Shown piece after piece: positions 58,495 through 64,000 of a stretch of 64,000 bases of DNA. Origin of the DNA: Apostichopus japonicus (lineage: Eukaryota; Echinodermata; Holothuroidea; Aspidochirotida; Stichopodidae); contig NC_092579.1 in NCBI RefSeq assembly GCF_037975245.1, forward strand, positions 11,064,678-11,128,677. The letters are read 5' to 3'. Every line of letters begins with the position of its first letter. Positions within the stretch are counted from its first letter, which is position 1. Both the position numbers and the translations under genes were made by a program. The notes beneath the pieces are model-generated. The model was not told where the DNA came from and searched no databases. It saw only the letters and a list, made by a program, of their open reading frames with translations.

Positions 58495-60916
58495 GTGAGG
58501 AGAAACTAAACTGTTCTATTGAAGAATAGTAGTCATTTGAAGTTTATTCTCCCAATTAAGCCAGTGATATTTATATTTCTTTTCCAAGGCAAACGTAGTA
58601 TTTATGATAGAGTGCGTGGGTGTGTGTGTTAAGCTTTCAACCACGATATATCAGGAACCATACTGTACATTCAACATTCGATTCATGTCATACATGGTAG
58701 CCCTACACTAATAGCCCATGAGCTGTACAATGATTTTAGATGTAACGTCTTTAATATTAATGAGTTGTTCGAACATAATGTAGAAATATTGAAATGATTA
58801 TATGTTGAAACTAATTAGACTGTTTCCTTTGATATTGGGCGTGTTGATGTTGTTAGCAAGTGTGTTAATGTTCTTGTTATTAACAGTTGAAGTTAATTAA
58901 CAGGTGAACAGGACTTGCATGTCAAATGGGGTACCCATATAGCCTGCCGGACGTATATGTGGCACTCTATTGTTTATGGAAATGAAGTCATTCACCTTAA
59001 AGGGGAAGTTCACGATAAGACCAGACGTATATGATAGGCACGGCCTATTCCAAGCTAATATACCTGTATTGTATTTTACCAAAAGAGTCCAACATATTTC
59101 AAGTGAATTAAACACTCGTCACCACCAATTTGAAGAGCGGCCATTTTCTCATATTTTCTATGACATGTAATCCCCAGAAACAGCTGTTTGGCGTGAGGTG
59201 GAACATGATACCATCCTATAAACCTTGCAATTAACATTAAACACGTGTAAGCTCAACTACAAGTTCCTCTGCAATCAGACTAATTTCCTTATGCTTTCTC
59301 CCAAATAAATATATGTACTGTTTACTCGACACCTCGGAGTCTTCATATTTTCTGTTGTGCCACATCATCATACTTTATCACAGAGAAATTGTTCTAACTA
59401 CTGTACGTAACTGAGCATAGATATTGATTTCCCCATATTCTTTGAATAGGAAACAACTTTGGTTTCTTCCTTTGAAGTCTTCCTGAAATATCAGATTTTC
59501 TCATTTTCTGAGTGTTTCAAACCTAATTGAACAATCAGAACATCTGACAGCGCATATAGGATTCTAGTGTGTAAAATCTCTCACATGCCTAAATAATAAC
59601 CAATGGCATCTCTGTATTGAAATCTTGTGTATTGTTTGATACAATCTAATATGAACTTTTTTTGCACAACAATTAGTAGCACTGTAATACAAATCAAGTC
59701 GTTTCCAATATCAGGCCCCGCAATTGTTTATACCAATGCGATCAGTGTTCTTGTACAACTATTGTGGAGACTGCAGTACAAAGTAACTTTAAAATGCATA
59801 GCTGGAGGCGGGGGGAAAATCTTTTTTTTTGGGGGCTCATACTGAAGTATTTTAGCACACAACCAATACCGTGGTTCCTGCTTAATTGAAAGAGACAGTA
59901 ATATAGAAAATTTGATGTCAAAGTTTAGCAGATTCTCACTGACCAGAAACATTTATGCGTAAAAGCTCATGAACGCACAGGTCACTGTGTGACGTCATTC
60001 TGCGGAGTGTACCGCAAATGCGAAGAGCTAATGAGTTTAGACATACATCAAAATTAGGGAGACTTTTCTTTTAGAGGGCCTCTGCATAGGCAATACTGCC
60101 TATCGTGTTTGTGTCGAAGTGCACTGAACATACTGTATATTTGCCTGCAGACGGTGGGAAACCCTGGGAGTGAGAAAGTCTTTGCAGTAGCTGTACTTAC
60201 AATAAAAAATTAATCCAAAGCCTGAGAAGTTTTTTGTCAGTTTGATGACTGGGAAACGAAAAGAAACTTAAATTTCGGTTTTCAGAAGAGTTTTTGAAAC
60301 CTTCTACTACACAATCCGTTGGCATTTTGATTTCAACAGTATGACAGAGTGTCGTATCGGCGTAGTGTTAGTGATGCAGTGAATAGCTTGATCGAAAATT
60401 TTCCTCATCCGACCTGCAGTCACACGAGCGCTTAGGAATTTTTTGCGAAGAGAGTAAATTCCATGTCCAAAAGTGCTAGGTTTGATCAAGTTTTACCGAG
60501 TCCCAAAAGAAATTATTACAATGTGCCATACAGCAATGTAAAGGTACAAGTGTAAATATTCAATATAACATAAATGTGAACAGTTTAGAGGATGTCGAAA
60601 TACCACCAGCTATGCCTTTTAATATACTTTTGAGGTCAAGTGGATATTTTGAAAAATTCAGACGACAAAATCAAAAGGGCGTTACGGCATATTTGGCTGC
60701 CAGTCTGTCGGATGGATATATATTGTGGGCATCTCAGCAAAATGCTATCCTTATACTTACAGGGCTAACGAATACAGTAAGTGACAGCTGATTGCATGCA
60801 TACTGTACATGTATTGTTTCAGTTAACTGCAACGGTATAGTGACTATAGTATGACATATGTGCCACCTCACACCAAACAGTTGTTTCGGGATGATACTGT
60901 ACATCATACAATAAGA
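58495..60916 (+). other. intron between Ig domain 2 and transmembrane exon
   Basis: No further Ig exon recognised. Small frames at 60307-60489 (minus) and 60576-60791 (plus) are not assignable. A third extracellular exon cannot be excluded. Confidence 0.4.
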
Positions 60917-61242
60917 CACTAAGATGCGAGGTTTGCTGGTTTACAGGATTGCATGAGAAAACATGATAAAAACACAATATGTCAGGAGTTGTACATTAGA
61001 TACCTTGTAGAAGTACTACAAAAGCAATGTGCTTCTATAGTGCCCTGTTAATTGCTTAAGAAGTATTGTTCTGCAGTATTAATGAGTTAACGAAATTGTT
61101 GAAACTAACTACGGTACTATTAAAGCAATTTGACTTCGTCGCTTTTTCAACTCAATTTTCGATTATCTCAATCTTAATTCGTACCTTGAGCAAGCATAGG
61201 AACCTTATAAGTCTTTTGGTTTTCTGACTTTTCTGTTCACAG

Positions 61243-61372
61243 TTCCCATCACTAATGAAAAGCCACCAGCCCCAGATCCAGACCTTGTCAGAGTATGGAT
61301 GATTATAGCACTATCCTCCATGGGCATGCTCATGCTCATGTTCATGCTCATGCTCATGCTCATGCATAGAAG
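61243..61372 (+). CDS. IgSF receptor, transmembrane exon
   Basis: Acceptor CTTTTCTGTTCACAG, entered in phase 1: VPITNEKPPAPDPDLVRV is a Pro-rich stalk, then the membrane segment starts WMIIALSSMG and continues as alternating Met-Leu pairs coded by an ATGCTC hexanucleotide run (61324-61366), ending MHRR. A donor-like AAG|GTATGG follows at 61373. If not spliced, translation ends at RRYG-stop (61380-ish), giving a tail of about five residues like the left paralogue. The basic HRR stop-transfer cluster fits a type I topology. No ITIM/ITAM is present. Confidence 0.75.
61324..61366 (+). repeat. ATGCTC hexanucleotide repeat in coding exon
   Basis: About seven units of (ATG CTC), one with TTC, in frame with the transmembrane helix. 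Absent from the homologous exon at 1082-1176. Confidence 0.9.
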
Positions 61373-61669
61373 GTATGGATAAATCACTCCATTCAAAGTA
61401 TTTTGGGGTCATGGTTACATTAGCCCATGAACATGCTTACAGAAGATTTTCTTGTTAATTTCACCTGTTTTTTTTTATAATGTTTATGGTAATTACGGTC
61501 TGAAATTAAGCTGTATTTTGCCTTGGGTTGCAATTTTTTGTCACTTTCAACAAACATGTAATATTTACACCTCAATACAGAGATTGTCAATTGGTCACTC
61601 TCAGGATTGACCGATTTCAATCACGCCAATTTAATCACAGAGTGAGAATTTAATCAAACACGTCACAAT

Positions 61670-62960
61670 GCGCTTTACAATGAAAGTAAGACAGAGAGAA
61701 ACAAACCCATATAAACATTAATACATACAATTATAAAGCAAAAGCAACTCTGAAAAGATGTCTTTGCAATAGATTTTTGAAATGAGTAACAGATGCGTCG
61801 ATGGGCAAAGCATTCCAAAACGTTGGGGCCATTATGGTGAAGGTTCTTTGACCACTGGTTTTTGGTCCATGAAACGGGAACTTCGAGAAGATTTTGGAAC
61901 TGGATCTCAAAGACTTGGTTGGAGCTTATTTTTGGATTTCAGTAGTTCAGATAAATATGTTGGAGCCAGGTAAGGAGTTCAGCTCTTTGAATCCAATACG
62001 TTGAATGATTGGCAGCCAGTGAAGATTATGAAGTACCGGGTGATGTGGTCACATTTCTTTGAAAGGCTGACCAGACGGGCGGTGTAATTCTGAATACATT
62101 GAAGCATAAGAAGATCTTTACATGAAGACAGCTGAGGATGCTGTAGCAATTGTTCCATTGAGAAGTAACAAAGCGTGGACGAGTTTCTAAGGGGTTTGCT
62201 TGTTTTGAAATCTGCGTATGCTCCTGATTTTCATAATAGCAAACGAAGCACTGCGGCATATATTTAGACTTCATTGACATGTGTGAATCTAGAACAACTC
62301 CAAGATCAAGGGCAGTAGAAACAACATTTACCTGAGCATCCCCTGCAGTAATGTAAGAGATACGGTTTCCTTTTTCAAAACGGGATCTACAGTGCAAAAC
62401 TTCAGTTTTGTTATAATGAAGCATTAGGTAGTTCTTAGTCATTAACCTTTTAACATCCTGGATGCAATGTTCAATCTTGTCAATGTGTAATTGACCTCTC
62501 TCCTGGTTTGTTTGTGATAAACCGCTGGGTGTCTTCGACATATTTGATACTAGATAGATCATGAACACAAAAAATATCTTCTCGGGGAGCTGTATAGCTG
62601 ACGAACAAAATGGGGACGCAATGGATCCTTGTTGGATTCCCCAGTCCATGACAAGTGGGTTGGAGGTGGCAGAGGTGTTAGCAATAGACTGTTCTCTCCC
62701 ATGCAGGGGTGCAAACCATTCAAGTTCTTTCCCACCAATATCAAACTGACTATATTGAGGCGTTCTAATTAGCAGCGAGTGGTCAATTGTGTCAAAGGCC
62801 GCTGTTCAATCCAGCAGCACTAGGGTTGTCTAGCGATCTGAGAATGTCATTACATACTCGCAACAATGCTGTTTCTGGTGATGGTATTGATGGTAGGCAG
62901 ATTGTGAAATTGCAAAGAGGTTGTTAACAGCAGCGTGTTCAGTCAGTTTGCCCGATTAAG
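61670..62960 (-). pseudogene. LINE reverse-transcriptase relic (CR1/jockey-like)
   Basis: On the minus strand, in order: AFDTIDHSLLI (RT motif A, near 62795), WGIQQGSIASPF (motif B, near 62630), then a gap where the YADD box should be. Next come IEHCIQDVKRLMTKNYLML, NKTEVLHCRSRF and LDLGVVLDSHMSM, and finally the C-terminal APTFWNALPIDA near 61800. Frames shift and stops occur. It ends on the left at GCGCTTTACAATGAA-like 3' sequence. Non-functional. Confidence 0.75.
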
Positions 62961-63667
62961 CCATATTGAAGATTGGATGAAAGTTCTTTAGTACCTCAGG
63001 GTCAATGCTAGGTTTTTGAAGCAATGGCATTACCCTGGCATCTTCAGTTAGCTTTAATGTAGGCCTACAGGAAAGCTTTTATATTTTGAGAAAGAATTTA
63101 GCCTGCATACTTGTCCAAGCAGTATACATATGTTGGACTGAAAGAAAACTGTTTTAAAACAAGCTGTTTTAGAAATGATAATCACAGGAATGCTTCAACT
63201 CTTAGCCAATATATTTGAACAATTAGTTGATAGTAATGTACCATACTCTCTGATATGGAGAATCCTTAAAAACATCAAACCCCATACTCTACATCAAGTA
63301 AAAGGTGCAGTTGTTGTCTTACCACAAAACACTTAATTATCCACAATCCTCAAATATCTACCTTGAATAATAGAAATAAACTTGCCAGTGGTTGTACTCA
63401 CAAGAAAACACTTATTAAGTAACTGAGATAAACTCAACTCATTAATATTTTATAAACTGTATACATTGCGTTTTGAATTAGTAGTTTTAGCTTCCATGTG
63501 CAGTTTGTGAATCTTGTAACCTTGCATAATTGCTTATTCAAATGTTTGAATTGCGTTTTAGCCAACAGGTAGCAACAGCAGCCTTTTCAGGTGACAACGT
63601 GTGAATTTTGTGTTATGTTATGATATTCTCATCATTGTATATTTTGAGACTGAGAATTGTGGGTGTG
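62961..63667. other. unassigned sequence
   Basis: No gene or named repeat recognised. Confidence 0.4.
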
Positions 63668-63707
63668 TATATCTATATATATATATCTATATATATATAT
63701 ATATATA

Positions 63708-63740
<33 letters not shown>
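63668..63740. repeat. (AT)n/(ATAG)n tract, tail of SINE
   Basis: Imperfect TA repeats adjoin the 3' (left) end of the minus-strand SINE and are best read as its tail. Confidence 0.8.
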
Positions 63741-63743
<3 letters not shown>

Positions 63744-63872
63744 ATTGAAATCGTAGTGATCGAGTTGGAAAATCCAGAACAGTGAAAAAACTTCCAGCCT
63801 CCACCGGGATTGGAACCCGAGCCTCCCGCTTTATATGCGGACACCTTATAACCACTAGGCTATGGACGCTGC
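63741..63872 (-). repeat. tRNA-derived SINE, copy 1
   Basis: The minus strand has an A-box region TAGCCTAGTGGTTATAAGG, an anticodon-like arm CCGC-ATATAAA-GCGG, and a B-box GGGTTCCAATCCC. The body reads GCTGGAAGTTTTTTCACTG then ATTTCAATTATG, and the AT tail follows. The body attached directly to the tRNA head marks it as a SINE rather than a tRNA gene. Confidence 0.7.
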
Positions 63873-63990
63873 ATGTATAATTGAAATCATAGTGAGTTGG
63901 AAAGTCCAGAACAGTGAAAAAACTTCTAGCCTCCACCGGGATTCGAACCCGGCCTCCCGCTTTATATGCAGACAACCACTAGGATATTTT
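63873..63990 (-). repeat. tRNA-derived SINE, copy 2 (damaged)
   Basis: Same family and orientation as copy 1, with a canonical B-box GGGTTCGAATCCC but a deletion between the anticodon arm and the A box (TAGTGGTTGTCTGC). Lies head-to-tail with copy 1. Confidence 0.65.
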
Positions 63991-64000
63991 AAGTTGATTG

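Larger units (their letters stand above)
60917..61436 (+). repeat. paralogous block shared with 799-1269
   Basis: Right-hand copy of the duplicated segment; contains the transmembrane exon and its flanking introns. Continues without interruption into 61437-61572, which matches 7058-7190. Confidence 0.85.

Noticed and set aside
60307-60791. possible extra receptor exons or transposase fragments
   Set aside because: Neither frame has splice borders in phase 1 or a recognisable domain.
61782-61973. plus-strand 63-residue frame downstream of the transmembrane exon as a cytoplasmic exon
   Set aside because: It is antisense to the C-terminal APTFWNALP region of a LINE RT relic.
63799-63872. functional tRNA with AUA anticodon-like loop
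   Set aside because: A SINE body and AT tail are attached, a second damaged copy lies beside it, and U33/C32 positions are not convincing.
63632-63975. Tyr-Ile repeat frames
   Set aside because: Translation of the AT tract and SINEs.

Overview
The window is animal nuclear DNA: AT-rich, intron-containing, and dominated by non-LTR, Penelope-type, LTR and terminal-inverted-repeat (TIR) transposons, with only one gene model I can assemble. The repeat types (abundant MITEs with CAGTGGCGTAGCC-like ends, tRNA-derived SINEs ending in AT tracts, CR1/jockey-like LINE 3' ends) and the immunoglobulin-superfamily (IgSF) receptor suggest a marine invertebrate, perhaps an echinoderm. That assignment is inference; nothing here proves it.

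Layout. At 0.8-1.3 kb is the last exon region of a tandem paralogue of an IgSF receptor gene whose best copy lies at 55.4-61.4 kb. The paralogue is split by a 5.8-kb insertion (1274-7057) that itself holds a 3.9-kb TIR element. From 7.4 to 11.3 kb are LINE relics. At 12.0-15.6 kb lies an essentially intact Penelope-like element (minus strand, 924-aa open frame with reverse transcriptase and GIY-YIG endonuclease) between near-identical 285-bp pseudo-LTRs, each carrying a hammerhead-ribozyme-like fold. From 16 to 26 kb follow a SINE, a divergent Ig-domain relic, LINE 3' ends, a P-element-like transposase relic, a 3' LTR and MITEs. From 26 to 36 kb are further repeats, five MITEs in one orientation, a probable hAT MITE with an exon-like cassette, and an unidentified set of exon-like segments on the minus strand. 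From 37.9 to 45.2 kb is a dense row of TIR elements: an AGATATCT-array MITE, a 2.55-kb element with GTGACGTACGGGAC iterons, a hAT element with an exact 8-bp target duplication, and a foldback element whose inverted arms are minisatellites. From 45 to 55 kb are mostly unassigned sequence, a Helitron-like element and a candidate solo LTR. From 55.4 to 61.4 kb is the receptor gene: signal peptide exon, two Ig-domain exons and a transmembrane exon, all joined at phase 1. The window ends in a LINE relic and two tRNA-derived SINE copies.

How the parts relate. The receptor gene and its left paralogue lie in the same orientation, consistent with a tandemly duplicated receptor family. The uninterrupted right copy serves as the empty-site control that defines the 5.8-kb insertion in the left copy. 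Most other structure is transposon nesting; several elements are defined to the base by target-site duplications. No function of the receptor beyond a cell-surface Ig protein can be read from the sequence.
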